A stretch of DNA of 64,000 nt from CAYRAV01 sp964422365. GTDB lineage: Bacteria; Bacillota; Clostridia; Lachnospirales; Lachnospiraceae. How positions within the stretch are numbered: the stretch's first letter is position 1; every line of letters begins with the position of its first letter. The notes beneath the pieces were generated by a model, which was not told where the DNA came from, searched no databases, and worked only from the letters and a program-made list of their open reading frames with translations. Positions 44,416-53,631 of the stretch are shown one piece after another. A program made the position numbers and the translations under genes. The stretch lies in assembly GCA_964422365.1 (NCBI GenBank), contig CAYRAV010000001.1, forward strand, positions 62,001-126,000, written 5' to 3'.

Positions 44416-45471
44416 TTAATACAGTTTCTTCTCTAACATCTGTGGATCCTGTGCATAAGACAATGCTGTCTCAATAGATATCTTTCTATTCAAATACAAA
44501 TCATAAAGCGAATCATCCATTAAAATCATGCCCTGTTTCTTGCTTGTCTGTATCATAGATGGTATCTGATGTGATTTTGCTTCACGTATTAAGTTTTTAA
44601 TTGCCGGTGTGGCTAACATTACTTCAAATGCAGCGATACGCCCACGTCCGCCAATGGTTGGCATTAACTGTTGTGATATAACAGCTTCTAATACACCCGC
44701 AAGCTGAATACGCACCTGCTGCTGCTGGTGTGGCGGGAACACGTCAATGACACGGTCAATGGTCGGTGCAGCACCAATGGTATGCAAGGTGGAAAATACC
44801 AAATGTCCTGTCTCAGCTGCCTCTAAGGCAATCTGTATGGTTTCCAAGTCACGCATCTCTCCTACCAGAATAACATCCGGGTCTTCACGAAGTGCTGCTC
44901 TTAGGGCATTTCCAAAACCTTCTGTATCCAACCCTACTTCTCTCTGGTTGATGATACACCGTTTGTGATTATGTACATACTCGATTGGGTCTTCCAATGT
45001 AATACAGTGCTGACTGTGATGCTCATTGATAATATCCATCAAGGATGCCAGACTGGTTGATTTACCACTACCTGTTGGTCCTGTTACAAGGACAAGCCCT
45101 CTTCTCTTCTCTGTTAATCCCAGAATCGCACGCGGCAATCCTAATTGCTCCGGTGTTGGAATTTCTGTATTAATCAAACGGAGTACTGCTGCATAAGTTC
45201 CTCTCTGTTTAAAAATATTAACACGAAAACGTCCCAGTTCAGGTGTAGAATAGGAAAAGTCCACCTCCCCTTTGTCCATTAACGTTTCTGCTGTATGTTG
45301 TGTCAGCATTGGCTGTATCAATTTCTCTGTGTCCTCCGGCATCAGCCTTTCGCCATTCATTTCTTCAAGAATACCATGAATTCTGCATTTCGGAGGTATC
45401 CCTACAGACAGATGCACATCAGAAGCTCCACGCTGTCTTGCTTCTGCTAATAACTCTTGAATTGTTACCAT
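44416..45471 (-). CDS. pilT: Pilus retraction ATPase PilT
   Basis: The roughly 351-residue ATPase has the Walker A GPTGSGKST, an Asp box and Walker B in ALREDPDVILVGEMRD, the His box TGHLVFSTLHT, and the retraction motif AIKNLIREAKSHQI. It powers pilus disassembly, and so twitching or DNA uptake. The start may be the ATG at 45471 (AAGGG 9 nt upstream) or 45480. The presence of PilT shows that the system is retractile, not a type II secretion pseudopilus. Confidence 0.93.
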   Translation of the reverse strand: MVTIQELLAEARQRGASDVHLSVGIPPKCRIHGILEEMNGERLMPEDTEKLIQPMLTQHTAETLMDKGEVDFSYSTPELGRFRVNIFKQRGTYAAVLRLINTEIPTPEQLGLPRAILGLTEKRRGLVLVTGPTGSGKSTSLASLMDIINEHHSQHCITLEDPIEYVHNHKRCIINQREVGLDTEGFGNALRAALREDPDVILVGEMRDLETIQIALEAAETGHLVFSTLHTIGAAPTIDRVIDVFPPHQQQQVRIQLAGVLEAVISQQLMPTIGGRGRIAAFEVMLATPAIKNLIREAKSHQIPSMIQTSKKQGMILMDDSLYDLYLNRKISIETALSYAQDPQMLEKKLY

Positions 45472-45546
45472 CTTCTCCATCCCTTCTTCTTAATAATCAT
45501 CCAGTGTGTCAGCACACAGCCTCTCATCATCCCATAAAACCTGTAT

Positions 45547-47271
45547 CTATGCTTCAAACGTAATCTTTTTCATTTCTGAAATAGATGTTATTCCTTCCAC
45601 TACATATTGTGCTGCTGCCATTTTCAGAGTATGCATGCCTTCTGACAACGCACACTCCTTAATCTGTCCTGCATTGCTCTTCTTACTGATAATTTCCTTT
45701 AACTTTGGCGTAATTTCCATAATCTCATATACACCGATACGTCCAAGATACCCTGTATTATTGCAGTGATGACATCCTTTTGGTTCATAGATCACCAAAT
45801 CCGCATAGGAACCAACTCCTAATAATTCTGCTTCTGCCTGATCCGCAAACTTTGCCTGCTTGCATCTTGGGCATAACCTGCGTACCAGACGCTGTGCAAT
45901 GACTCCTACCACTGAATCTGCAATCAAATAAGGTTCAATTCCCATATCTGCAAGACGAGTAATGGTACTTGCCGCACTATTTGTATGAAGTGTGCTTACA
46001 ACCAAGTGACCGGTAATAGATGCTTTTACTGCAATTTCTGCTGTCTCACCATCACGAATTTCTCCAATCATGATAATATCAGGGTCCTGACGCAGAATAG
46101 AACGAAGTGCATTGGCAAAGGTCATGTCTGCTTTATTATTTACCTGTACCTGGTTGATTCCATCCACATTTGCCTCGACCGGATCTTCAACAGTAATAAT
46201 ATTCACTTCTTCTGTATTCAATTCACTCAAAGCTGTATATAATGTAGTAGATTTACCACTACCTGTTGGTCCTGTTACAAGAATGATACCATGAGGATTT
46301 GCAAGAATGTGATCAAATTGTTTTAATTCACTTTCTGAAAATCCCAAATCTTTTTTGTCCTTTGTCAGACCTTTCTTGGAGGTCAAACGCATAACGATCT
46401 TCTCACCGAAAACTGTTGGCAGTGCAGATACACGGATATCAAATTCCTGTCCGTCTACCACACTTGTAATACGTCCATCCTGTGGCTTTCTCTTTTCTGA
46501 AATATCCATGCCGCCCATAATCTTAAGTCTGGCAACAATTGCTGATAACAAATCCGCATCATATCTCATACTTTCTTTTAACACACCATCCACACGGAAA
46601 CGGACACGTACCTGTTCTTCTAATGCTTCTATATGTATATCACTGCTTCGCTGCCTGACAGCCTGTTCGATAATTTTATTTACCAACTGTACAATTGGCG
46701 CATTGCTGACTTCCTTGTTCTCAACCTCTTCTTCTTTCTTTCTCTCGAGATTAATCTCTTTTCGTTCCTGTGCAAATTTTTCTGCCACTTTCATGGCTTC
46801 TGTATTACCATAATATCTGTCAATGGCTGCATTGACATCTTTCGCAGTAGAAATAACTGGTTCAATCTGAAAATTCGTCAGGATTGCCAAATCATCAATC
46901 GCTACAATATCTAATGGGTCTGCCATTGCCACCCGCAGCACATTCATATTATCCATACTAAATGCAAATGGTATCAATGTATTTCTTCGCAATATATCTT
47001 CTCTGACCAGTTTCAAAATATCATCTGGTATTCTAATCTCTGACAAGCGTACACGATCCAAATTAAGCTGGCGCTGCAATGCCATTACAATGTCATCTTC
47101 TGTTGTCATACCAAGCTCCACCAAAGCACCGCCCAATTTCATATTCAGACTTTTCTGCTTTTCCAGAGCTTCTTTCAATTGTTCTTCTGAAATGACACCT
47201 TCTGAAGTTAAGATATCACCTAATCTTCTTCTCTTTCTTCCTCTGTTTGGCTCTGTAAATTGAATTCCCAT
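45547..47271 (-). CDS. pilB: Pilus extension ATPase PilB with tandem MshEN motifs
   Basis: The 574-residue ATPase has two 24-residue MshEN-type motifs, residues 16-39 (RLGDILTSEGVISEEQLKEA...) and 45-68 (KLGGALVELGMTTEDDI...). It also has Walker A GPTGSGKST, Walker B in LRQDPDIIMIGEIRD, and a four-cysteine zinc site (CPRCKQ, CHHCNN). MshEN motifs bind cyclic di-GMP in related motors, so extension may be under second-messenger control. It is the first gene of the pil operon; a sigma-A-type promoter lies about 140 bp upstream. Confidence 0.94.
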   Translation of the reverse strand: MGIQFTEPNRGRKRRRLGDILTSEGVISEEQLKEALEKQKSLNMKLGGALVELGMTTEDDIVMALQRQLNLDRVRLSEIRIPDDILKLVREDILRRNTLIPFAFSMDNMNVLRVAMADPLDIVAIDDLAILTNFQIEPVISTAKDVNAAIDRYYGNTEAMKVAEKFAQERKEINLERKKEEEVENKEVSNAPIVQLVNKIIEQAVRQRSSDIHIEALEEQVRVRFRVDGVLKESMRYDADLLSAIVARLKIMGGMDISEKRKPQDGRITSVVDGQEFDIRVSALPTVFGEKIVMRLTSKKGLTKDKKDLGFSESELKQFDHILANPHGIILVTGPTGSGKSTTLYTALSELNTEEVNIITVEDPVEANVDGINQVQVNNKADMTFANALRSILRQDPDIIMIGEIRDGETAEIAVKASITGHLVVSTLHTNSAASTITRLADMGIEPYLIADSVVGVIAQRLVRRLCPRCKQAKFADQAEAELLGVGSYADLVIYEPKGCHHCNNTGYLGRIGVYEIMEITPKLKEIISKKSNAGQIKECALSEGMHTLKMAAAQYVVEGITSISEMKKITFEA

Positions 47272-47408
47272 ATTCGTTCAACCGCCTTTATATCTTTCAT
47301 TCTCTCTTTCCTTTCTTCTATCTCTCCTGCAATCTTTGTCCTTATAGTATTGCAATTTTACAGTATATATAGAAGAATTGTTCATTAGCCTTTCATTAAT
47401 TTATAATA

Positions 47409-47437
47409 AGTATACTATTTTTTTTTCAAAAAGGCAA
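47409..47437 (-). promoter_or_regulatory. Predicted sigma-A promoter of the pil operon
   Basis: TTGCCT (47432-47437, minus strand) and TATACT (47409-47414) are separated by 17 bp. An A9 run lies in the spacer, which is near-curved DNA. The leader to pilB is about 130 nt and shows no cyclic-di-GMP riboswitch that I can recognise. The rest of the 47272-47673 gap is AT-rich, with nothing else recognised. Confidence 0.68.
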
Positions 47438-47673
47438 GTCTTTTAGTAAATTTCACAACTTTTTCCTTTATTTTTATATCGATATTCTTCTTTTTTTCAC
47501 GAATTATAATATTTTATTTTCATTTTGGCACTTTTCATGTACATTTTTCCCACCTGTATAACTCCGCCATGGAACTAAAGTATATTTAATGTGTTTTAAA
47601 AATTAATTTTTTATCACCAATAAAATATTGCTTTATATTATAAAATTGTTTTTTCTATATACTTTCTCAATAA

Positions 47674-47703
47674 CAACAATTCAGCCAAAGGACTGAACTG
47701 TTG
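47674..47703. repeat. Minimal family B hairpin at a gene end
   Basis: CAACAATTCAGCC and GGACTGAACTGTTG form a 30-bp hairpin that begins right after the stop of the mutase-like gene. It probably acts as its terminator. Confidence 0.6.
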
Positions 47704-49254
47704 CTATTTCTCCTCATGATATTCTTCTTCTGTATTAACATTCCAAACTTTTTCTTTATCCATCTTTCCTGTTTTCAGACATTCTACCGCCTCTATAGCA
47801 GTAAGCATCGAATGATCCATGTTGTTGTATCGGTGCTGTCCATTTCTCCCGATACAGAATAGATTCTCATACCGGCTCAGGTAGGCTTTTACTTTATAAA
47901 ATTGTGCATATGTTCCAAAATATGCCGGATATGCTTTCTTTACCCGGATATGAACAGCATCTAGTACTTCTTCTTTATCAATAATATCCATCTTTGCCAA
48001 TTCTTTCACAGCAAACTTGATAAATTTCTCCGAGGACACATTCCACATCTTATCCCCTTCATTACAAAAATACTCCAGTCCTACCCATACTGTATTTTCA
48101 TTATCCTGCACCATATAAGGCGACCAGTTATTAAATATTTGAAGACGCCCTATCCGCACATCTCTTTCCTGTATATAGATCCAGCAATCCGGTACAATAT
48201 TGTTCACTGTACGCATTTTGGTTTTATTTTCTAATTTTAATTTGTTTACCAACAAACCTACCGTAATAAAATCCCGATATGGCAGTTCTTTCGCGATATG
48301 TTGTACCTGTTTGGGTACACCTTCCCCCATCGCTTCTATCAAATCTTTCACTGCCATAGAGGAAAAGTAATAATCTCCCTGCACATTTTCTCTTATGCCA
48401 TCTTTCTCTACCACAACAGACTGAATTTCATTTTGCAGTCCATTTAGTTCTATCTGTATTACTTTTTCATTTTTGCGGATTTCTCCACCCATTTTTTCTA
48501 TTTCTTCTGCCATGGTTTCCCATAGCTGCCCTGGTCCCTTCTTCGGATAATAGAATTGTTCTATCAATGAGGTTTCTTTGCTTTTATGCTCTTTATTTAA
48601 AGTCTTTGCCGCCACATCCAGAACCGCTTTTGTAAGAGATAACCCTTTTACTCTCTGTGCTCCCCAATCAGGCGCAATATTGCTAGGATGGACTCCCCAC
48701 AGTTTTTCTGTATAATCTTCAAAGAACATATTATAAAGGGGATTACCGAACCGATTGATATAAAAATCCTCCAGACTCTTCTCTTCTTTCTTAAATAAAG
48801 CTGCTTTGATATAGCCAAAACCTGCTTTCATAGTTCTTAACAATCCCATATTTATGAATGTTTCCGGTTTGATGGAAATTGGATAATCAAAAAATTTTCT
48901 CAAATAGAAAATTCTTGACACTCTGTCTCTTACAAGCATAACCCTGTCTTCTTTTTCGGGATCAGGACCACCTTTTACAAGCGGTTTTCTTCTGTGTAAC
49001 AGTTTATCATCCTTGGCATGCTTTCCCTGAATCGGCATTAGTTCCTGCCAAATATCCATCACCTGTTTGTTTTTAGAAAAAAAACGGTGTCCTCCAATGT
49101 CTATTCTATTTCCTTTGTATTCTACTGTTTTAGAAATTCCTCCAATATCATTACTTTCTTCTATAATAATTGGTTTGATATCTGTTTCCTTTAATAACTG
49201 ATATGCTGCTGTCAATCCTGCCGGACCTGCTCCAATAATAATTGCCTTCTTCAC
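47704..49254 (-). CDS. FAD-dependent oxidoreductase related to UDP-galactopyranose mutase
   Basis: The 516-residue flavoprotein begins with GTG coding KKAIIIGAGPAGLTAAYQL, a Rossmann FAD site. It continues with DIGGISKTV, DIGGHRFFSKN and FFEDYTEKLWGVHP, the last shared with UDP-galactopyranose mutase-like and protoporphyrinogen-oxidase-like proteins. Substrate unknown. It lies 18 bp after a GT39-type glycosyltransferase gene, and the two probably work on a lipid-linked or surface sugar. The GTG start follows GGGAGG. Confidence 0.8.
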   Translation of the reverse strand: MKKAIIIGAGPAGLTAAYQLLKETDIKPIIIEESNDIGGISKTVEYKGNRIDIGGHRFFSKNKQVMDIWQELMPIQGKHAKDDKLLHRRKPLVKGGPDPEKEDRVMLVRDRVSRIFYLRKFFDYPISIKPETFINMGLLRTMKAGFGYIKAALFKKEEKSLEDFYINRFGNPLYNMFFEDYTEKLWGVHPSNIAPDWGAQRVKGLSLTKAVLDVAAKTLNKEHKSKETSLIEQFYYPKKGPGQLWETMAEEIEKMGGEIRKNEKVIQIELNGLQNEIQSVVVEKDGIRENVQGDYYFSSMAVKDLIEAMGEGVPKQVQHIAKELPYRDFITVGLLVNKLKLENKTKMRTVNNIVPDCWIYIQERDVRIGRLQIFNNWSPYMVQDNENTVWVGLEYFCNEGDKMWNVSSEKFIKFAVKELAKMDIIDKEEVLDAVHIRVKKAYPAYFGTYAQFYKVKAYLSRYENLFCIGRNGQHRYNNMDHSMLTAIEAVECLKTGKMDKEKVWNVNTEEEYHEEK

Positions 49255-49272
49255 TTACTCTTCCTCCCATAT

Positions 49273-50787
49273 TTATCCAATATTACAGAACATCACAATA
49301 CTTGCAGCCGAAAAAGCAATTGTTATTATCATAACGATTCTGTAAACTGCTTTTGCTATAAGATGTTCCTTCTCCTTCATCTTCCCCCATGCCATTCCCA
49401 GATATATTGCTCCGATCAAAGCGGTCGGCACAATATAACGAAAATCCATTGTACATCCATGTGGAAATTGTAGATTAAAACTAATATAAGAATACATCTG
49501 TATCAGCCATATAAAAAACAATCCCCATTTTATTTTTCTTGTTTCTGTTCCTTTTATTAATATATATACCATCGCAATCAGAGAGGCAATAACCAGAAGA
49601 AGATTGCACAATAACAAAAGTCTAGGCAGAAATTCTTCTATCTCAAAGTTAAATTCTCCAAACACTGCACTTTTTATCAGGTAGGAGGGCAAATGGTAAT
49701 CACCATAGGGATCATTATATACATTATTCCAAAACGTAGTATCACCAAACGGCAGCATCCTCTCCAATGCAGGATGCATTCCGATATATGTAGGTGAATT
49801 TTCTCCTATTTTGTGCACATAGTTGAAAGATTGTCCAAATAATCTCAAATTTCTTATCTGATACCATAAACCAAGAGGAAAGCTGATACAGCCAAAGACG
49901 ATGAATTGCGGCAAAATCGTTTTCCACTGTTTTTCTTTTACTTTCTTATAAAAGAGCTCTATCATCCATATTCCTGTAAAGACTGCCAGTATTCCACAAG
50001 AAGTTTTTGTCATCATTCCTAATCCATAGCATAATGCTAACGGTACCAGATTGACATATGTCTGCTCTTCACACCATTTGTAAGTATAGCGGATTGCTGT
50101 TATCATAAAAAATACAACAAGAGAATCGTTGTTAATTCTACCTGCCATTAGATAGAAATTAGGTAAAAATGCCACAATTGCCATAATGAGAACAGATGCA
50201 TCTTCTTGTATCTTTAAGTCTTTTAAAAACTTTCGTATCTGAAAAAGTGTTCCGACAGCTGCCAGGCAAGATACTAGTTTTGCTGCTTCTATTACCTCTG
50301 CTCCATTTGCCCTTTTTGTCAAAAAGGCAACTATGTGCATGGTGATTGCTGATAGTATATGATACAGCGGAGGATGATAAAATTGGTATTCATTGCTGGC
50401 AGGCAGCCTTCCTTCATACAAATGCAGTATATAGGAAGCATGCCCAGTATCTTCTAATGCAGCATTTCCAATATCATGAAAACGTTCATACCACGGTGTA
50501 TACATTGTATACCCAATTCTCATAATCACACCTAGTATTAAGATGAGCAAACACATTTTTTCAAACTTTGTATCCCCTCTTACATTTTCATTTTTTGTCT
50601 TTTCCCTATGCACCCCCACTATAAAATATCCTATTGCCAGTATGATGCATAGCTGCATGAACAATTGAATTGCTCTCTTATTGTCAAGCCATTGTATTTT
50701 TTCAGTAAATATATAAGCAAATATAAAACAAATATACAAAATACCATATCTGCCTATTGATTTTAATATCCCTATCCACTCTTTCAT
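49273..50787 (-). CDS. GT39/PMT-type membrane glycosyltransferase
   Basis: The 504-residue protein has about 11 predicted membrane helices and, in the first outer loop, the acidic-aromatic motif WYERFHDIGNAALED and YQFYHPPLYHIL. This is typical of dolichyl/polyprenyl-phosphate-sugar glycosyltransferases of the PMT/ArnT superfamily, which transfer sugars outside the membrane. It begins 34 bp after pnp and ends 18 bp before the mutase-like gene. Possible targets include surface glycans or the pilin, but that is inference. The start follows GAGGGAA. Confidence 0.8.
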   Translation of the reverse strand: MKEWIGILKSIGRYGILYICFIFAYIFTEKIQWLDNKRAIQLFMQLCIILAIGYFIVGVHREKTKNENVRGDTKFEKMCLLILILGVIMRIGYTMYTPWYERFHDIGNAALEDTGHASYILHLYEGRLPASNEYQFYHPPLYHILSAITMHIVAFLTKRANGAEVIEAAKLVSCLAAVGTLFQIRKFLKDLKIQEDASVLIMAIVAFLPNFYLMAGRINNDSLVVFFMITAIRYTYKWCEEQTYVNLVPLALCYGLGMMTKTSCGILAVFTGIWMIELFYKKVKEKQWKTILPQFIVFGCISFPLGLWYQIRNLRLFGQSFNYVHKIGENSPTYIGMHPALERMLPFGDTTFWNNVYNDPYGDYHLPSYLIKSAVFGEFNFEIEEFLPRLLLLCNLLLVIASLIAMVYILIKGTETRKIKWGLFFIWLIQMYSYISFNLQFPHGCTMDFRYIVPTALIGAIYLGMAWGKMKEKEHLIAKAVYRIVMIITIAFSAASIVMFCNIG

Positions 50788-50821
50788 CTTGCTTATACTT
50801 CCCTCTTCACAATTTTCTATT

Positions 50822-52909
50822 TTATTTCACATCCTTGATACTAAAACTAATTCTTCCCATTTTATCTTTTCCTAAGCATACCACTTTCACAACATCTCCC
50901 AATGTTAATACATCTTCTACATGCTGAATTCTTTCTTTTGAAACTTTTGAAATGTGTACCATCCCTTCTTTTCCAGGTGCAAATTCAAGAAATGCACCAA
51001 ATTCCTTGATACTGATCACTTTTCCTTCTAAAATCTGTCCTTCTTCAAAGTCTGTTGTAATAATCTTTATCATTTTATATGCTTCCTGCATTTTCTCTTT
51101 TTCTGTTCCTGAGATAGACACAAATCCTTCATCTGTAATATCAATCTTCACATCTGTCTGTTCAATAATTGTATTAATTGTCTTTCCTCTCTGCCCTACT
51201 ACATCCCCAATTTTAGCCGGGTCTATCTGCATCTGCATAATCTTTGGTGCATATTCTCCTACTTCTGGTCTTGGTTCGCTGATTACAGGATTCATGACAT
51301 GATCGAGAATATACATTCTAGCCTCTTTCGTTCTGCTGATGGCCTCTTCAATAATTGCTCTTGTCAAACCATGAATCTTAATATCCATCTGAATAGCAGT
51401 AATACCATCTTTTGTTCCTGCTACCTTAAAGTCCATATCTCCAAAGAAATCTTCTAATCCCTGAATATCTGTTAATACAATATAATCCTCATCGGTATCA
51501 CCTGTTACAAGTCCTGCTGAGATACCTGCTACTGCCTTCTTAATTGGCACTCCTGCTGCCATTAATGATAAACTGGAAGCACATACCGATGCCTGTGATG
51601 TAGAACCATTCGATTCAAATGTTTCAGATACAGTCCTTATGGCATATGGAAATTCTTCCTCTGTTGGCAATACTGGCACCAATGCTTTTTCTGCCAGAGC
51701 TCCATGTCCAATTTCACGGCGTCCCGGTCCTCTCGATGGTTTTGTTTCTCCTACGGAATAAGATGGAAAATTATAATGATGCATATATCTTTTTGATGTA
51801 ATTGTCTCATCTAATCCATCTATTTTCTGTGCTTCTGCCAATGGTGCTAAAGTTGTGACATTACAAATCTGTGTCTGCCCTCTTGTAAACATTCCTGAAC
51901 CATGTACCCTTGGAATAATATCAATCTCGGCTGCCAATGGTCTGATTTCATTAATCGCTCTTCCGTCAGGACGTTTCTTATCCTTCAAAATCATTTTACG
52001 CACTATCTTTTTCTCAAACTGATATACTGCATCATCAATATACTCTATCCAGTCAGGATTTTGGTCTTCATAATGCTTTGTTAAATTTTCTTTAATTGTT
52101 TTTATATTTTCTTCTCTCTCCTGCTTTTCATCCGTGAAGACAGCTTCTTCCATTGCTTCTGTTGTGATAAATCCTACCATATCTTCAAACATATCCTTTG
52201 GCACTTCACAACTTGTATATTCATGCTTTTCTTTTCCACACTCTGCCACAATTGTGTCAATAAATGCAATCACTTTCTGGTTCAATTCATGTGCAGCAAA
52301 AATTGCTTCTATCATTTTTGCTTCAGATACTTCATTTGCTCCTGCCTCAATCATAATAACTTTTTCTCTTGTAGAAGCTACAGTTAACTGCAGGTCGGAT
52401 ACGGTGTTCTGTGCCGTAGTTGGATTGAATATTAATTCTCCATCTATTAAACCTACTTGTGTTGCTGATGTTGGTCCATCGAACGGAATATCTGAAATAG
52501 CTGTTGCTATTGCTGAACCCAGCATTGCTGTTAATTCAGGACTGCAGTCAGGATCTACTGACATTACCATGTTATTTAATGTTACATCATTCCGATAGTC
52601 TTTCGGGAACAGTGGACGCATTGGTCTGTCAATCACACGCGAAGTCAACACTGCATGCTCTGATGCTTTTCCTTCTCTTTTGTTAAATCCACCTGGAATC
52701 TTACCTACTGCATATAATTTTTCTTCATATTCTACACTTAATGGAAAGAAATCAATGCCTTCTCTTGGCTTCTCCGATGCTGTTGCTGTAGACAATACTA
52801 CTGTGTCTCCATAATGCATGAACGCTGCACCATTGGCTTGTGCTGCGACTCTCCCCACATCAACTGTTAATGTTCTTCCTGCCAGTTCCATCGAATAACT
52901 TTTATACAT
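50822..52909 (-). CDS. pnp: Polyribonucleotide nucleotidyltransferase (PNPase)
   Basis: The 695-residue enzyme starts MYKSYSMELAGRTLTVDVGRVA. It has two RNase PH domains, with the active site in the second (IRTVSETFESNGSTSQASVCA, ISAGLVTGDTDEDYIVLTDI), then KH (GDVVGQRGKTINTIIEQT) and S1 (GKVISIKEFGAFLEFAPGKEG) domains. It degrades RNA 3' to 5' by phosphorolysis. AAAGGAG lies 9 nt before the ATG at 52909; the ATG at 52930 is rejected. An 80-nt hairpin opens its mRNA. It lies downstream of rpsO behind a terminator, as in many bacteria. Confidence 0.95.
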   Translation of the reverse strand: MYKSYSMELAGRTLTVDVGRVAAQANGAAFMHYGDTVVLSTATASEKPREGIDFFPLSVEYEEKLYAVGKIPGGFNKREGKASEHAVLTSRVIDRPMRPLFPKDYRNDVTLNNMVMSVDPDCSPELTAMLGSAIATAISDIPFDGPTSATQVGLIDGELIFNPTTAQNTVSDLQLTVASTREKVIMIEAGANEVSEAKMIEAIFAAHELNQKVIAFIDTIVAECGKEKHEYTSCEVPKDMFEDMVGFITTEAMEEAVFTDEKQEREENIKTIKENLTKHYEDQNPDWIEYIDDAVYQFEKKIVRKMILKDKKRPDGRAINEIRPLAAEIDIIPRVHGSGMFTRGQTQICNVTTLAPLAEAQKIDGLDETITSKRYMHHYNFPSYSVGETKPSRGPGRREIGHGALAEKALVPVLPTEEEFPYAIRTVSETFESNGSTSQASVCASSLSLMAAGVPIKKAVAGISAGLVTGDTDEDYIVLTDIQGLEDFFGDMDFKVAGTKDGITAIQMDIKIHGLTRAIIEEAISRTKEARMYILDHVMNPVISEPRPEVGEYAPKIMQMQIDPAKIGDVVGQRGKTINTIIEQTDVKIDITDEGFVSISGTEKEKMQEAYKMIKIITTDFEEGQILEGKVISIKEFGAFLEFAPGKEGMVHISKVSKERIQHVEDVLTLGDVVKVVCLGKDKMGRISFSIKDVK

Positions 52910-52940
52910 ATTTTTTATCTCCTTTTTCATTATCTTTTAT

Positions 52941-53020
52941 TGTGTGTAAAACGCCGAAACAACTGAACAACATATGTTACCACATATACTCTTCAGCAGT
53001 CTCGGGGCAGTTGCACACAC
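52941..53020 (-). promoter_or_regulatory. Long stem-loop at the 5' end of the pnp mRNA
   Basis: Minus-strand GTGTGTGCAAC at 53020 pairs with the terminal ACACAC near 52941. Inside, GCCCCGAGAC pairs with GTTTCGGCG, and CTGAAGAGTATATGT with ACATATGTTGTTCAG, giving a nearly continuous 80-nt stem-loop. Its 5' base coincides with the start site predicted from the -10 box at 53027-53032. E. coli pnp has an analogous leader stem cut by RNase III for autoregulation. The sequence here is unrelated. Confidence 0.7.
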
Positions 53021-53026
53021 TTTTTT

Positions 53027-53055
53027 AGTATACCACTTCTTTAAGTAAAATTCCA
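53027..53055 (-). promoter_or_regulatory. Predicted pnp promoter (strong -10, weak -35)
   Basis: TATACT at 53027-53032 (minus strand) is preceded at 17 bp by TGGAAT, a poor -35. Its start site falls at about 53020, on the leader hairpin base. It would let pnp be transcribed independently of rpsO. Confidence 0.5.
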
Positions 53056-53084
53056 CTATTTTTTCATATGTTGGTTACGGTTTG

Positions 53085-53155
53085 GTAACAATTCAGCCAT
53101 GCAGAAATGATTGTACAAAGTGCACGTGACTGTGCTAGAGTGTGTTTGAATGAAT
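53085..53155. repeat. Family B end followed by a family A end
   Basis: GTAACAATTCAGCCATGC (53085-53102) and its inner GAAATGATTGTACA represent family B. Nineteen bases later TAGAGTGTGTTTGAATGAAT (53136-53155) is a lone family A end. Both lie between pnp and the rpsO terminator, in the 52910-53234 gap. Confidence 0.6.
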
Positions 53156-53171
53156 CCGCTAAACTGCAACC

Positions 53172-53223
53172 TAAAAAGGAACTGATACATTAAATCATTT
53201 TCATGTACCAGTTCCTTTTTTTA
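53172..53223 (-). terminator. Intrinsic terminator after rpsO
   Basis: AAAAGGAACTGATACAT and ATGTACCAGTTCCTTTT (53203-53220) form a long stem with T-tracts on both sides, 12 bp after the rpsO stop. This matches the rpsO-pnp layout, where pnp needs its own promoter or read-through. Confidence 0.82.
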
Positions 53224-53234
53224 ACACATATTGA

Positions 53235-53501
53235 TTATTTTCTTAATCCCAAACGTGCAATTAAATTACGATATGACTCGATATCTTTTTTCTTTAAGTA
53301 AGCAAGTAAACCTCTTCTTTGACCTACCATTTTTAATAAACCTCTTCTTGAATGATGGTCTTTTTTATTCACTTTTAAATGCTCTGTTAATTCCTGAATT
53401 CTTTCTGTTAATAATGCAATCTGCACTTCCGGTGATCCTGTGTCATTTGGTGTTCTTCCATATTCTGCGATAATTTCTGCTTTTTTTTCTTTTTTAATCA
53501 T
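53235..53501 (-). CDS. rpsO: 30S ribosomal protein S15
   Basis: The 88-residue protein shows the S15 signature TGSPEVQIALLTERIQELTEHL and KDHHSRRGLLKMVGQRRGLLAYLKKKD, full length for the family. It binds 16S rRNA early in small-subunit assembly. AGGAGG precedes the ATG. It lies between ribF and pnp, the conserved order. A leader with repeated AGTATA units (53525-53573) may hold an S15 autoregulatory structure. Confidence 0.97.
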   Translation of the reverse strand: MIKKEKKAEIIAEYGRTPNDTGSPEVQIALLTERIQELTEHLKVNKKDHHSRRGLLKMVGQRRGLLAYLKKKDIESYRNLIARLGLRK

Positions 53502-53524
53502 TTTCTTTATCCTCCTATTTTTAA

Positions 53525-53573
53525 CCGCCGTATACTAAGTGATTGGTCGGAGTGTCCATATACTGAGTATAAG
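53525..53573 (-). promoter_or_regulatory. Candidate rpsO leader structure
   Basis: On the minus strand the leader reads TATACTCAGTATATGG, then ACACTCCGACCAATCAC, then TTAGTATACGGCGG. It contains two AGTATAYGG units and a CCG/CGG pair. S15 autoregulates through leader RNAs in several bacteria; no known fold could be confirmed here. Confidence 0.35.
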
Positions 53574-53631
53574 GCTTCTTAACGACTTTTTTATATTACC
53601 ACACTTATGCAGTCTTGTAAAGCGGTAATTT

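Noticed and set aside
44416..47271. Reading the pil locus as a type II secretion system
   Set aside because: The presence of a PilT retraction ATPase, PilM/N/O proteins and a separate small major pilin favours a type IV pilus.
47272..47402. Possible cyclic-di-GMP riboswitch in the pil leader
   Set aside because: The leader was read for GEMM-type conserved segments and none were found; it is short and AT-rich.
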